A stretch of 64,000 bases of DNA, taken from assembly GCF_001043055.1 (NCBI RefSeq), contig NZ_JYLF01000011.1, forward strand, positions 83,288-147,287, read 5' to 3'. The translations under genes and the position numbers were made by a program. The DNA is from Pseudomonas weihenstephanensis. GTDB taxonomy: Bacteria > Pseudomonadota > Gammaproteobacteria > Pseudomonadales > Pseudomonadaceae. Of this stretch, positions 33,960 to 42,669 are shown piece after piece. Under the pieces are notes generated by a model. It ran no database searches and was not told the DNA's origin. It saw nothing but the letters and a program-made list of their open reading frames with translations. Positions within the stretch are counted from its first letter, which is position 1, and the number at the start of each line of letters is the position of its first letter.

Positions 33960-36038
33960 TTACTTCGGATCTGCAACACCCGCCGTGTTATCGAGCAAAC
34001 TTTTGGTCGCGGTCTGCAAGAATGACTCAAGTTTTTGTTTGAGCTCGGCTTCATCTGGCGAACCGGTCACGACCTTGGCTTCAGGCGTGGCGCCCAATGT
34101 GTACTGCCACACTTTGGCCGGCATCTCCTTGGGTTGAACCAGCAAGTGATCGCCGCTAATGATGGCCACCGTCTGATCGCTACCCGACGGTTTGATCACA
34201 CCACTGCCTTTATCGCCTTCAGGCAAGGTCAACAAGTCACGGCCCCAGCACTGTTGGCGGAACTCGCCACCCAGACGGCCCATGATGGTCGGCACGATGT
34301 CGACTTGAGTGCCCACGATGTCGCTGCGCGGACCAAATTTCTCCTGGATACCCGGGCCAATCAACAGCAACGGCACGTTGAAGCGGCCCAGGTCCATCTC
34401 TGAAATCTGCTGTTCGTTACCGAAACCGTGGTCACCCACAACGACAAACAGGGTTTCCTTGAAATACGGCTCCTTGCGGGCCTTCTCAAAGAACTGACCT
34501 AATGCCCAGTCCGAGTAACGCATGGCGGTCAAATGTTCATTCAGCGAACCACGGTCCGTCACCGGCTCAACCGGCAACGGTGTCGGCAACGCGTACGGCG
34601 TGTGGTTGGACAGCGTTTGCAGCAAGGCATAGAAAGGCTCTTTGCCTTCACGCTTTTTCAGCTCCTCAAGCCCGCGGTTAAACATGTCCTGATCGGACAC
34701 GCCCCACGTAGGATCGGAGAACACCGGATCAACGAAATCGTTACGACCTACGAAGGTCGTCATGCCCTGATTACTGAAGAAACCGGATTGGTTGTCCCAC
34801 GCGAAATCACCGTTGTACACATACACGTCATCAAATTTGCGTGCGCTGAGCAACTCAGGCAAACCCGACAACTTGTGGCTGCCTTCCGGGGTCTGCATCA
34901 GGTATTCAAAGCCTGGCAAGTTCGGGAAGCACGCCATCGTGGCAAACATACCCTGATGGGTGTGGGTGCCATTGGAGAAGAAGCGATCGAACAACAGACC
35001 TTCTTTCGACAGTTGGTCGAAGTACGGGGTGATGTTGCCTGGACGGCCCAGCGCGCCAACCGAATGGCCAGCAAAACTTTCCATCAAGATGACCACAACG
35101 TTCTTGATCGGCAGCGTTTTTTCGGCCGGTGGCGTGGTGTCACGGCGTACAGGGGCGGTGTCCGGGTCGACCAGCTTGTCGTTATCGGTCAGCAACATTT
35201 TACGCACGGTGCTCACGGCAACCGGGTCTTCCAGGGTTGCTTTCCAGATATTGGTGCGCTCGTCAGAAAAGCGGCTTTTCGCAGCAGCGATCAACGAGAG
35301 CGAGCCATTGAGGCCCAACTGGTTAGCGAAGTTGGAATCAGTTGTGTAGGCATCGCCCCAACGCAGCGGAGGACCTTGGCGCAGAGTGCCGCGAGCCGCC
35401 ACCACACACACCAGCAGCACCACGACGAAGACAGCAATGCGCGCATACCAGGGGGCCGCAGCGCGAATAGCGCCCGTACCCGCGGCCGGCAGTTGCGGAC
35501 GTGTGACACGATCCGCAGCACGAAAGGCCAAATACAACACCACGGTGCCCACCGCCCACGCCAACAAGTAGCGCACCACAGGGAAGCCATACCAGAGCAT
35601 GCTCATGACCGTTTTAGGGTCTTCTTTCACATACTGGAACACCAGACCGTTCAACCGTTGATGAAACTCACGGTAGAAGTCCATCTCCATCAGGCCCAAA
35701 AACAGTGCCAGGCTAGAGGCCGCGATCAACCAGAAGCGCATCACACCACGCTGGACCATCGCCTTGACGCTGAGCAAGGCCAGCAGCAGTGGAATGCTGA
35801 GATACACCACGATGCGCAGGTCAAAGCGCAGGCCGTTCGCGAACGCTTCCAAAAAAGTCGACGCCGGGGTGTCGAGGATCATTTCCCGGTTGTAAACCAG
35901 CAATGCAACCCGAAGCAGGGTAAACATCACCATCATGACCAACGCGCACAACAGCGTAAAAGCCAGATGCGATTTAACGGTTGGTTGCAACACACGCGTT
36001 CCAGCGTGCTGTTGTCTTAGGGCGTCCGGGTTTGCCAT
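33960..36038 (-). CDS. LTA synthase-like sulfatase/phosphotransferase membrane protein
   Basis: A 692-residue protein with about five N-terminal membrane helices (residues about 25-250) and a large periplasmic sulfatase-fold domain. Active-site signatures: VVVILMESFAGHSVGALGRP (metal-binding Glu), the nucleophile region FFSNGTHTHQGMFATMACF (Thr), YALLQTLSNHTPYALP and VVVGDHGFGNEQ. In Gram-negatives such proteins transfer phosphoglycerol or phosphoethanolamine to periplasmic glycans or lipids (OpgB/EptA-like). The acceptor here is not known. The antisense strand has a long open frame that is a composition shadow. Confidence 0.9.
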   Translation of the reverse strand: MANPDALRQQHAGTRVLQPTVKSHLAFTLLCALVMMVMFTLLRVALLVYNREMILDTPASTFLEAFANGLRFDLRIVVYLSIPLLLALLSVKAMVQRGVMRFWLIAASSLALFLGLMEMDFYREFHQRLNGLVFQYVKEDPKTVMSMLWYGFPVVRYLLAWAVGTVVLYLAFRAADRVTRPQLPAAGTGAIRAAAPWYARIAVFVVVLLVCVVAARGTLRQGPPLRWGDAYTTDSNFANQLGLNGSLSLIAAAKSRFSDERTNIWKATLEDPVAVSTVRKMLLTDNDKLVDPDTAPVRRDTTPPAEKTLPIKNVVVILMESFAGHSVGALGRPGNITPYFDQLSKEGLLFDRFFSNGTHTHQGMFATMACFPNLPGFEYLMQTPEGSHKLSGLPELLSARKFDDVYVYNGDFAWDNQSGFFSNQGMTTFVGRNDFVDPVFSDPTWGVSDQDMFNRGLEELKKREGKEPFYALLQTLSNHTPYALPTPLPVEPVTDRGSLNEHLTAMRYSDWALGQFFEKARKEPYFKETLFVVVGDHGFGNEQQISEMDLGRFNVPLLLIGPGIQEKFGPRSDIVGTQVDIVPTIMGRLGGEFRQQCWGRDLLTLPEGDKGSGVIKPSGSDQTVAIISGDHLLVQPKEMPAKVWQYTLGATPEAKVVTGSPDEAELKQKLESFLQTATKSLLDNTAGVADPK

Positions 36039-36330
36039 GTCGTTTTAGGACCCATTGGTTCAGTTGGTATGACGTGGATTGCGCATCGCCCCGCCTGGGC
36101 AACAACACCCTGAAGTACTGGCGTGGCGGGTCATGCACGGTGGGCAAATGTTGCACGATCATCGGTGGTTTTCCACTGATGGCGTGCTTTTATAACGTAG
36201 AACGCGACAGCCTCTGACTTGAAAGCCTCAACCCAGAGCCTTGTAGCCGTTATTGGTGCATAAAATGCGAGCGCGAATTCTCTTAAATGGAGCGTGAAAA
36301 TTTCGTTCAAAGCATAACTTGAAACAAAAC

Positions 36331-36350
36331 AAAGGGCCTTTCGGCCCTTT
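36331..36350 (-). terminator. Rho-independent terminator of speE
   Basis: AAAGGGCC / GGCCCTTT with a four-base loop; on the minus strand it is followed by TTTGTTTTGTTTC. It lies 16 bases beyond the speE stop. The remaining 36039-36330 holds the promoter region of the phosphotransferase gene and nothing else recognised. Confidence 0.92.
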
Positions 36351-36366
36351 CCTATATCAGACGGTT

Positions 36367-37242
36367 TTAATCGTTGCTGGGCTTGTTCACGGCCTGCAAC
36401 ACGTATTGTGGCAACGCGAAAGCACCGAGATGGATTTCAGGGTTGTAGTAGCGCGTCACAATACCGCTACCTGCAAACCGCTGACGCAGGGTATCCAGTG
36501 ACACCTTACGGTAATCGTTGTTGGTCGAGCCCCAAGCAAACGTCATCGCTCCGCCAATGTAAGTCGGCACGGCCGCCTGATAGAAATGCCAGTCTGCAAA
36601 CAGGCTGCGCAGACGACCCGCCGTGGTTTTGACTTCACCCAACTGCATGAACGGCGTGCCATTTTGCGTGACCAGAACCCCGCCTTCATTCAGGCACCGA
36701 TGGCAGGCCTCATAGAAGTTTTCCGAGAACAACACTTCACCCGGACCAATCGGGTCGGTGGAGTCGGAAATAATCACATCAAACTTTTCGTCGGTGGTGG
36801 CTACAAAACGCATGCCATCGTCAATTACCAGGTTCAGGCGTGGATCGTCATAGGCGCCTTTGGAATGGTTGGGCAAAAACTGCTTGCACATGTCCACCAC
36901 GGTTCCATCGATCTCGACCATGGTGATGTGCTCAATACCCCGGTGCTTGGTCACTTCGCGCAACATGCCGCCATCGCCGCCGCCAATGATCAGCACACGT
37001 TTGACCGTGCCGTGGGCCAGGATCGGCACATGGGTGAGCATTTCGTGGTAGATGAATTCATCGGCTTCGGTGGTCTGAATAACGCCATCGAGCGCCATGA
37101 CGCGGCCCATCACCGGATTTTCGAAAATCACCAGGTGCTGGTGATCGGTGCGCACTTCGTGCAGCAGCTTGTCCATGCGAAAGCGCTGGCCATAGCCTTC
37201 ATACAACGTTTCTAGATAGTCGGTTTTAAGCGCTTCGGTCAT
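36367..37242 (-). CDS. speE: Spermidine synthase SpeE
   Basis: A 291-residue aminopropyltransferase: makes spermidine from putrescine and decarboxylated S-adenosylmethionine. Signatures: GRVMALDGVIQTTEADEFIY, glycine loop VLIIGGGDGGMLREV, acidic VEIDGTVVDMC, and catalytic Asp in DVIISDSTDPIGPGEVLFS. It produces methylthioadenosine, the substrate feeding the methionine salvage genes at 39541-41490, so the neighbourhood is metabolically coherent. Start ATG at 37242; the frame is open further upstream without a ribosome site. Confidence 0.95.
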   Translation of the reverse strand: MTEALKTDYLETLYEGYGQRFRMDKLLHEVRTDHQHLVIFENPVMGRVMALDGVIQTTEADEFIYHEMLTHVPILAHGTVKRVLIIGGGDGGMLREVTKHRGIEHITMVEIDGTVVDMCKQFLPNHSKGAYDDPRLNLVIDDGMRFVATTDEKFDVIISDSTDPIGPGEVLFSENFYEACHRCLNEGGVLVTQNGTPFMQLGEVKTTAGRLRSLFADWHFYQAAVPTYIGGAMTFAWGSTNNDYRKVSLDTLRQRFAGSGIVTRYYNPEIHLGAFALPQYVLQAVNKPSND

Positions 37243-37444
37243 GGGAAGTCCCCTTGAATGCTGGTGGCAACGGACGGTCACCCGCCCATGATCGACAGTT
37301 GAACGGTGTGCCGCGACGGCACACACGTTCAATTGCCCAAGAAAGGCGCGCATTCTACGTCGAGGAACATGACAGGTCGAACCTTGACGCTGACAAACTC
37401 AATGAGCTGCCACGCTAGCAGGTGGCAGCCCACAGGCAAACGGG

Positions 37445-37636
37445 TCAGATTCTGACATTGCCCCTTGGCCCCGCGATGGCCCAGATCACCAGGCCCAACA
37501 CCGGCAGGAAGATGATGAGCAGTACCCAAAGGATTTTCATCCCGGTTTCGGCACCGCTTTTCAGCACGTTGATGATGGCCCAGATATCCAGAGCCAGAAT
37601 GATCAGGCCAATCAGGCCGTTAAACGTGGAACCCAT
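37445..37636 (-). CDS. Small membrane protein, PLDc_N family
   Basis: A 63-residue protein with two membrane helices (LIGLIILALDIWAIINVL; ILWVLLIIFLPVLGLVIWAI) and the PLDc_N-type end AGPRGNVRI. Family members are found free or at the N-terminus of cardiolipin synthases. Stand-alone forms have no known function. Confidence 0.82.
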   Translation of the reverse strand: MGSTFNGLIGLIILALDIWAIINVLKSGAETGMKILWVLLIIFLPVLGLVIWAIAGPRGNVRI

Positions 37637-37718
37637 GATGACACTCCTGAGTGAAGGGCTTGTTCACTTAGGATAGTCAGCCGTGGCCAGGGTTCCGTTA
37701 TTTATTACAGGCCATACT

Positions 37719-38249
37719 TCAAACGTGGACAGCCACTTTCAAGGCTTCCAGTGATGGCTCGGCGTGAATACCGACTTCACCACACAGTTCAAGCACGCGG
37801 GGTACGTCATTGCCATACACCAGCACCACCTGAATCTCGTCGTCCAGCGGCTGGCTGAGGTTCATCAGCACATAACCGCCATTGTCCTTGTTCATGCTGC
37901 CCATCTGGATTTGAATCCGGTTCAGGGCTGTCAGGGCTTCAGTTTTGGCCAATTGCTTGGGTTTGATGTTGAAAGCAACACCCGGACCAAACGAGGCGAC
38001 AATCTGCTCAAACAGATCCATGTACGTGTCGGCCTGAAACAAAACCGTTTCAGGCAGGCTGCCGATCACGACCCATTCACCCAACGAAATCGGGAACGTG
38101 TCGTCGTAGTTAATATCTGGATTGGCCGCAAGAAAAGCGTCTGGATCAGCGTAAGCCTGGGCTGCCTCGTCCGCGATTTTAGTGATGTCGTTTTCGTCCA
38201 TGCACCCAGAGCTGATTTTGCTGATGAGTTCTACGAGAGCGGTTTTCAT
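37719..38249 (-). CDS. Uncharacterised 176-residue protein
   Basis: Soluble acidic protein: MKTALVELISKISSGCMDEN at the start, DTFPISLGEWVVIGSLPETV in the middle and LDDEIQVVLVYGNDVPRVLE near the end. No signal or membrane segment and no known motif. Encoded 70 bases downstream of the ankyrin gene on the same strand, so probably co-transcribed. Seems conserved next to ankyrin genes in Pseudomonas from memory, but function unknown. Confidence 0.75.
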   Translation of the reverse strand: MKTALVELISKISSGCMDENDITKIADEAAQAYADPDAFLAANPDINYDDTFPISLGEWVVIGSLPETVLFQADTYMDLFEQIVASFGPGVAFNIKPKQLAKTEALTALNRIQIQMGSMNKDNGGYVLMNLSQPLDDEIQVVLVYGNDVPRVLELCGEVGIHAEPSLEALKVAVHV

Positions 38250-38319
38250 GGGCGAGGCCTGTCACAGGTAAATTTGAGGGCGCGCAGGATATATCAAATG
38301 CGCCCCTCAAGGCAGGCTA

Positions 38320-38853
38320 TCAGCCCAACAGCTTCTCAAGTTGGGCTACTGTGTCGGTTGCGCCCATCGTTTTGGCGGCGTCCAGCGCAGTGATGCCATT
38401 GGCATCTTTGGCTTTGGGGTCTGCGCCTTTGCTGACCAGGTAATCAATGATCTCGGTGCGGTTAAACATGGCGGCCATCATCAACGCGGTGCGGCCATCG
38501 AACGATGCGCCTTCCACTTGCGCGCCGCCTTCAATGAGTGCTTTGACCACCGCCAGGTCACCTTTGAACGCAGCGCCAGCAATCGGACTTTGGCCGTTGT
38601 CGTTGCGCACCTCGGGATCAGCTTTGTGTTCAAACAAGACTTTCACCGCATCCACATGCCCGTGGTAGCTGGCCAGCATCAACAGCGTGTCGCCCTTGTG
38701 ATTGCGCAAGTTCGCCGGCAGACCTTTGCTCAGCAAGGCGGCGAGCATCGCCGCATCGCCTTCGCGAGCCTTATTGAAAACCTGCTCGGCAAATTCAGCC
38801 GCTTCTTCCGGGGTCATCTGCCGGGGTGAGTCTGCGGGCTTGGTGTCGGACAT
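38320..38853 (-). CDS. Ankyrin repeat protein
   Basis: A 177-residue cytoplasmic protein with four to five ankyrin repeats: NHKGDTLLMLASYHGHVDAV, DNGQSPIAGAAFKGDLAVVK, FDGRTALMMAAMFNRTEIID, DANGITALDAAKTMGATDTV. A short helical N-terminus (TPEEAAEFAEQVFNKAREGD) precedes. Ankyrin repeats mediate protein contacts; related bacterial AnkB supports catalase function, but no catalase gene is nearby. Confidence 0.9.
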   Translation of the reverse strand: MSDTKPADSPRQMTPEEAAEFAEQVFNKAREGDAAMLAALLSKGLPANLRNHKGDTLLMLASYHGHVDAVKVLFEHKADPEVRNDNGQSPIAGAAFKGDLAVVKALIEGGAQVEGASFDGRTALMMAAMFNRTEIIDYLVSKGADPKAKDANGITALDAAKTMGATDTVAQLEKLLG

Positions 38854-39014
38854 TTGAGGCTCCAGGTGCGCTACAAAAAGAACGTAGTTTCCTGAGACCG
38901 GCAGGGCGTGTCATCCCTTTTTTATTGAAGATGGCCATAGCCGTCATTTATCAAGCCACTGGCGCGGCTTAGCGCAGCCTTAGCCCGCAAACCAGGCCCC
39001 GACGAATGGGCAAA

Positions 39015-39055
39015 ATGCAGGATGCACGATGGCCCTTCATGCAGAATGCACGATG
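39015..39055. repeat. Two 17-bp direct repeats upstream of a sigma-54-type promoter
   Basis: ATGCAGGATGCACGATG (39015-39031) and ATGCAGAATGCACGATG (39039-39055) differ at one position and are spaced 24 bp start to start. They lie 61-101 bp upstream of the promoter-like element at 39116, a distance suited to an enhancer-binding activator. Confidence 0.6.
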
Positions 39056-39115
39056 ACTAACATTTTAAAAAATAATAACTTATTGTTTTATAAGGGTTTT
39101 TTAAAAAAACAATAG

Positions 39116-39130
39116 TGGCACAATCACTGC
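39116..39130 (+). promoter_or_regulatory. Sigma-54 (RpoN) -24/-12 promoter candidate
   Basis: TGGCACAATCACTGC matches the RpoN consensus TGGCAC-N5-TTGC at all but one base, with GG and GC 12 bases apart. It is 49 bases before the ATG of the DUF3509 gene. The preceding 60 bases are very AT-rich, as often seen where IHF bends DNA for RpoN activation. Confidence 0.7.
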
Positions 39131-39178
39131 AATACCTACTCCATGCAAGCCCTTCATGAGCTAATGGAGCTGAAAGAC

Positions 39179-39457
39179 ATGAGCCTGATTCAAGAAAAAT
39201 TCGCATCCCTGTTCTCAAACCACACCGTCACCACCCAAGCCCGCCCGGACGGCGGTGTGTTGCTGACGTTGTGCGACAGTGATGGCAAACAGACCCAGCG
39301 CTCTATTTCTTATGCGCAACTGCACACCGCGGAACAACTGACTTGGGTTATCAGTGCGATTCGCCGTGACCTGGCAGGCCAAGCCAGCGAACTGCCTACC
39401 ATTTCGTTGCTGCAAAGCCAGAACCGCTTTGCCCTGCCGACCTATCACAACGCCTGA
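39179..39457 (+). CDS. DUF3509 family protein
   Basis: A 92-residue protein (MSLIQEKFASLFSNHTVTTQ ... SAIRRDLAGQASELPTISLL) recognisable as the DUF3509 family found in Pseudomonas. GGAG stands 9 bases before the ATG at 39179; an in-frame ATG at 39164 overlaps that ribosome site and is less likely. Function unknown. The upstream RpoN-type promoter and direct repeats suggest nutrient-responsive control. Confidence 0.75.
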   Translation: MSLIQEKFASLFSNHTVTTQARPDGGVLLTLCDSDGKQTQRSISYAQLHTAEQLTWVISAIRRDLAGQASELPTISLLQSQNRFALPTYHNA

Positions 39458-39480
39458 TCGCGCCAGATACGACAGACAGC

Positions 39481-39520
39481 AAAAAGCCAGCAACCGCGAT
39501 AGCGCGTTTGCTGGCTTTTT
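39481..39520. terminator. Bidirectional terminator between DUF3509 gene and mtnC
   Basis: AAAAAGCCAGCAA and TTGCTGGCTTTTT form a perfect 13-bp stem with a 14-base loop, A-run and T-run on the two sides, between convergent genes. Confidence 0.9.
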
Positions 39521-39540
39521 AACGCCTGGCTTACCGATGC

Positions 39541-40224
39541 TCAGGGATGCATCAAATCAATCTCGGCAAAACTTCTGACCGTGGTGTGGCCTTCGAGCTT
39601 TCCGCCTTCGCGAGCCAGCCCGCAGGTCAGCATGCCCGCTTCCTGCGCAGCATCCAGCTCTTGGACAATGTCGGAGAGAAACAGAATTTTGCCCGCCGGA
39701 CAGCCAATCGCTTCCGTGATATGCCGATACGATTGCGCGTCACGCTTGGGGCCTGACGTGGTGTCGAAATACCCGCTGAACAAAGGCGTCAAATCACCCG
39801 CCTCGGAATAACCGAAAATCAACTGCTGCGCCTGAATCGAACCTGACGAATACACATACAACTCATACCCCTGCTGGTGCCAGGCTTTAAGTGCTTGCAC
39901 CGCATCAGGGTACACATGGCCTTTAAGTTCGCCCGTTTCATAACCTTGCTGCCAAATCATGCCTTGCAGCGCCTTGAGTGGCGTGGCTTTGCGATCCTCG
40001 GCAATCCACTGCTGCAAAATCTCGATCACCCGCTCTACATCGGCTTCTGGCTCCCCGCTGTCCAGGCGTATCGCACCCAATTGCATGGCCACGTCCGGGT
40101 CTTCGGCATGCGCACGCACGAATTCGGGAAGGTGTTTGCCCGCATAAGGGAACAACACATCGAATACGAAGCTGACCGCGCTGGTCGTGCCTTCGATATC
40201 GGTCAGGATGGCTTTGATCGGCAT
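39541..40224 (-). CDS. mtnC: Acireductone synthase (enolase-phosphatase E1)
   Basis: A 227-residue HAD-family enzyme of methionine salvage: enolises and dephosphorylates 2,3-diketo-5-methylthiopentyl-1-phosphate. HAD motif I is ILTDIEGTTSAVSFVFDVLF (D9, E11), motif II YVYSSGSIQAQQLIFGYSE, and KILFLSDIVQELDAA holds the last acidic motif. Last gene of the mtnB-mtnD-mtnC group on the minus strand. Confidence 0.95.
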   Translation of the reverse strand: MPIKAILTDIEGTTSAVSFVFDVLFPYAGKHLPEFVRAHAEDPDVAMQLGAIRLDSGEPEADVERVIEILQQWIAEDRKATPLKALQGMIWQQGYETGELKGHVYPDAVQALKAWHQQGYELYVYSSGSIQAQQLIFGYSEAGDLTPLFSGYFDTTSGPKRDAQSYRHITEAIGCPAGKILFLSDIVQELDAAQEAGMLTCGLAREGGKLEGHTTVRSFAEIDLMHP

Positions 40225-40233
40225 GTGAAATCC

Positions 40234-40779
40234 TTAGTCTTCGAGGCGCGGGAAGCGGTTGGCGATGTCCTCACCAGTAAAGTTTGCCACCCAGCCGTCA
40301 GGGTTATTGAACAGGCGAATCGCGATGAAATGCGGGTGCTCGCCCATGTCAAACCAATGCGGTGTGCCTGCGGGCACTGAGATCAAGTCGTTCTTTTCAC
40401 ACAACACCGCATACACATAGTCATCAATGTGCAACGTAAACAGACCACGTCCTGCAACAAAAAATCGTACCTCGTCTTCAGCATGGCGGTGTTCGTCAAG
40501 AAACTTGGCACGCAACTCGGCTTTTTGCGGATGATCACTGTTAAGGCTGATGACATCGACGGTGACGTAGCCACGCTCCGTCATCAATTGATCAATCTGC
40601 TGACGATACGCACTGATCACTTCGTCCTGAGCGGCGCCAGGCTGAATCGGTGTGGCCGCTTGCCAGCGATCAAAGCGCACGCCCTGCTCGCCCAGCGTCG
40701 CAGCGATGTCATCAAAATGGGTCAGCACTTTATTGGGTAATTCGGGGCTTGAAACGTGATAAACGGACAGGCTGCTCAT
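40234..40779 (-). CDS. mtnD: Acireductone dioxygenase
   Basis: A 181-residue cupin. Metal ligands His-His-Glu are in DEHRHAEDEVRFFVAGRG and the fourth His in PAGTPHWFDMGEHPHF. With Fe(II) it produces the ketoacid precursor of methionine; with Ni(II) the family can make CO instead. Lies 9 bases upstream of mtnC in reading direction and 90 bases after mtnB. Confidence 0.95.
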   Translation of the reverse strand: MSSLSVYHVSSPELPNKVLTHFDDIAATLGEQGVRFDRWQAATPIQPGAAQDEVISAYRQQIDQLMTERGYVTVDVISLNSDHPQKAELRAKFLDEHRHAEDEVRFFVAGRGLFTLHIDDYVYAVLCEKNDLISVPAGTPHWFDMGEHPHFIAIRLFNNPDGWVANFTGEDIANRFPRLED

Positions 40780-40869
40780 GGGGCGTAATTCCTCGGCTTG
40801 GGCACGCTTGCGGCTTTTACAGGCCGTTGCGGCATACCCCTCAATCAGGTGGGTGTGTGCTCGTCGACG

Positions 40870-41490
40870 TCAACGGTTAAGCACGGCGCGGGTCTTTAGC
40901 TCACATTCAAACAAGAACTCGAACGCTTCGATCTGGCGCAAGGCATCGCTCATGCGCGCGCCCCAGGTGTACAGGCCATGCCCGCGAATCAGATAACCGA
41001 CACAGTCTGGATGCGCTTCCAGCCACGGCTGCACCTTGGCGGCCAGGCGCGCAATGTCTTGATCGTTATCGAAAATGGGCACCAGCACCTTCGACTCGTG
41101 GGTCGACACGCCGCTGAACGCCTTCTGCAATTCGTAGTCCTCAAACTCGATACGGTCACCCGCCGTAATACGCGACAGTACCGTCGCGTTCACTGAATGG
41201 GTGTGTAACACCGCACCGATCTGCGGGTTCCAACTGTAAAGCTGGGTGTGCAGCAGGGTTTCAGCGGAGGGTTTTTTGCCCGGCTCAAGACTGTTACCGG
41301 CCAAATCTGTGGCCAATACATCATCCAGGCCCAACTGGCCTTTGTGTTTACCCGACACGGTCAGCAGCGCTTCGCTGGCCGAGAGCCGGGTTGAGTAATT
41401 GCTGCTGGTGGCCGGCGACCAGCCGCGGCCATACAAAAAGCGCCCGGCGTTTATGATTTCCTGGCTCAGGTGTTCACGGGTAAGGCTCAT
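40870..41490 (-). CDS. mtnB: Methylthioribulose-1-phosphate dehydratase
   Basis: A 206-residue class II aldolase-fold enzyme. Zinc ligands: VLHTHSVNATVL (two His) and GYLIRGHGLYTWG (third His); ATSSNYSTRLS is the phosphate-binding start. The ATG at 41490 overlaps the stop of the MFS gene (ATGA), so transporter and salvage enzymes are coupled. Confidence 0.95.
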   Translation of the reverse strand: MSLTREHLSQEIINAGRFLYGRGWSPATSSNYSTRLSASEALLTVSGKHKGQLGLDDVLATDLAGNSLEPGKKPSAETLLHTQLYSWNPQIGAVLHTHSVNATVLSRITAGDRIEFEDYELQKAFSGVSTHESKVLVPIFDNDQDIARLAAKVQPWLEAHPDCVGYLIRGHGLYTWGARMSDALRQIEAFEFLFECELKTRAVLNR

Positions 41491-42635
41491 GGCCTGTCCT
41501 CTTGCAGTCGAGTGGCAATGATAACGGCTGCGGCCAGCGCTGCGACGCTCGCCATACTAAAGGTGATAGTGGGGCCCAACGTGTTCCAGCTGTAACCGGC
41601 ATACAGCGCGCCCATTGCGCCACCGATACCGGCCAGGGTGGCATACAAGGCTTGTCCCTGACCTTGCTGGCCCGGCCCGAAACTGCGCTGCACAAAAGTC
41701 ATGGCTGCGGCATGAAAACTGCCGAAGGTCGCGGCATGCATCAGCTGCGCCAACAACAATGCCCCGACGTTATCAGCAAACGAGCCGAGCAACAGCCAAC
41801 GAGCGCTGGCCAACAAAAAGCTGACCATCAGAACGCGGCGCAGTGAAAAACGCAGCAAAATGCGGCGCATGGCCATGAACATCAGCACTTCAGCCAACAC
41901 CCCCAGCGCCCACAGCAAACCGATGACACCGCGGCTGTAACCCAGCGATTCAAGGTGCAACGTCAAGAACGTGTAATACGGCCCGTGACTCATCTGCATC
42001 AGCGCGACACAGGCGTAAAACGCCAGCACCCCGGGGCTGCGTAATTGCGCCAGAAAGCCGCCCGCCAGGGGTTGGCGGCCCTCGGTTGAAGGTTGAGCAT
42101 TGGGCACCCACAGGCTGCACAGCACAATCCCGGCCATCACCACGATCAGCGCGACCGGGTAGACATCAAGGCTCAACCACTCAAATACCCGACCTAAAAT
42201 CACCACGGTCAGAATGAAACCCACAGACCCCCATAAGCGGATCTGACTGTAACGCTCAGGCTGCTGACGCAAATGAGCGAATGTGATGACTTCAAATTGC
42301 GGTAACACGGCATGCCAGAAAAACGCATGCAACGCCATGACCAGCGCCAGCCACGCGTAGCTCTTGCTGACAAAGATCAGCGCAAAACTGAACAACGTAC
42401 AGAGCGCGCCCAGCCGCACGATCAGCAAGCGTTTACCGGTGTAATCGCCGAGCCAGCCCCACAGGTTGGGGGCCACGCAGCGCATCAACATGGGGATGGC
42501 CACCAGCTCGCCGATTCGCGCACTGGAGAAACCAAGATGGTGGAAGTACAGCGCCAGAAAAGGCGCTGTAGCACCCAGCAAGGCGAAGTAAAAAAGATAG
42601 AAGCCTGACAGTCGCCAGTAAGGCAGAGGCGCCAC
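41487..42635 (-). CDS. MFS transporter (HcaT-like)
   Basis: A 382-residue major facilitator protein with 12 predicted helices. The N-terminus LPYWRLSGFYLFYFALLGAT and LWGWLGDYTGKRLLIVRLGA (loop 2-3 motif) resemble the phenylpropionate:H+ symporter HcaT / nucleoside family. A GTG at 42635 is the most reasonable start since no ATG precedes the first helix; a longer frame overlaps the aroC end. Location between aroC and mtnB is conserved in Pseudomonas from memory; its substrate is unknown, possibly a methylthio-compound. Confidence 0.8.
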   Translation of the reverse strand: MAPLPYWRLSGFYLFYFALLGATAPFLALYFHHLGFSSARIGELVAIPMLMRCVAPNLWGWLGDYTGKRLLIVRLGALCTLFSFALIFVSKSYAWLALVMALHAFFWHAVLPQFEVITFAHLRQQPERYSQIRLWGSVGFILTVVILGRVFEWLSLDVYPVALIVVMAGIVLCSLWVPNAQPSTEGRQPLAGGFLAQLRSPGVLAFYACVALMQMSHGPYYTFLTLHLESLGYSRGVIGLLWALGVLAEVLMFMAMRRILLRFSLRRVLMVSFLLASARWLLLGSFADNVGALLLAQLMHAATFGSFHAAAMTFVQRSFGPGQQGQGQALYATLAGIGGAMGALYAGYSWNTLGPTITFSMASVAALAAAVIIATRLQEDRP

Positions 42636-42669
42636 CGTCGTCAGACCGTGGCGCTCAACAGGCTTTGCA

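Noticed and set aside
34533..36020. 495-residue open frame antisense to the LTA-synthase-like gene
   Set aside because: Composition is His/Arg/Gln-rich as expected for a shadow frame; the opposite strand has a clear sulfatase-fold protein.
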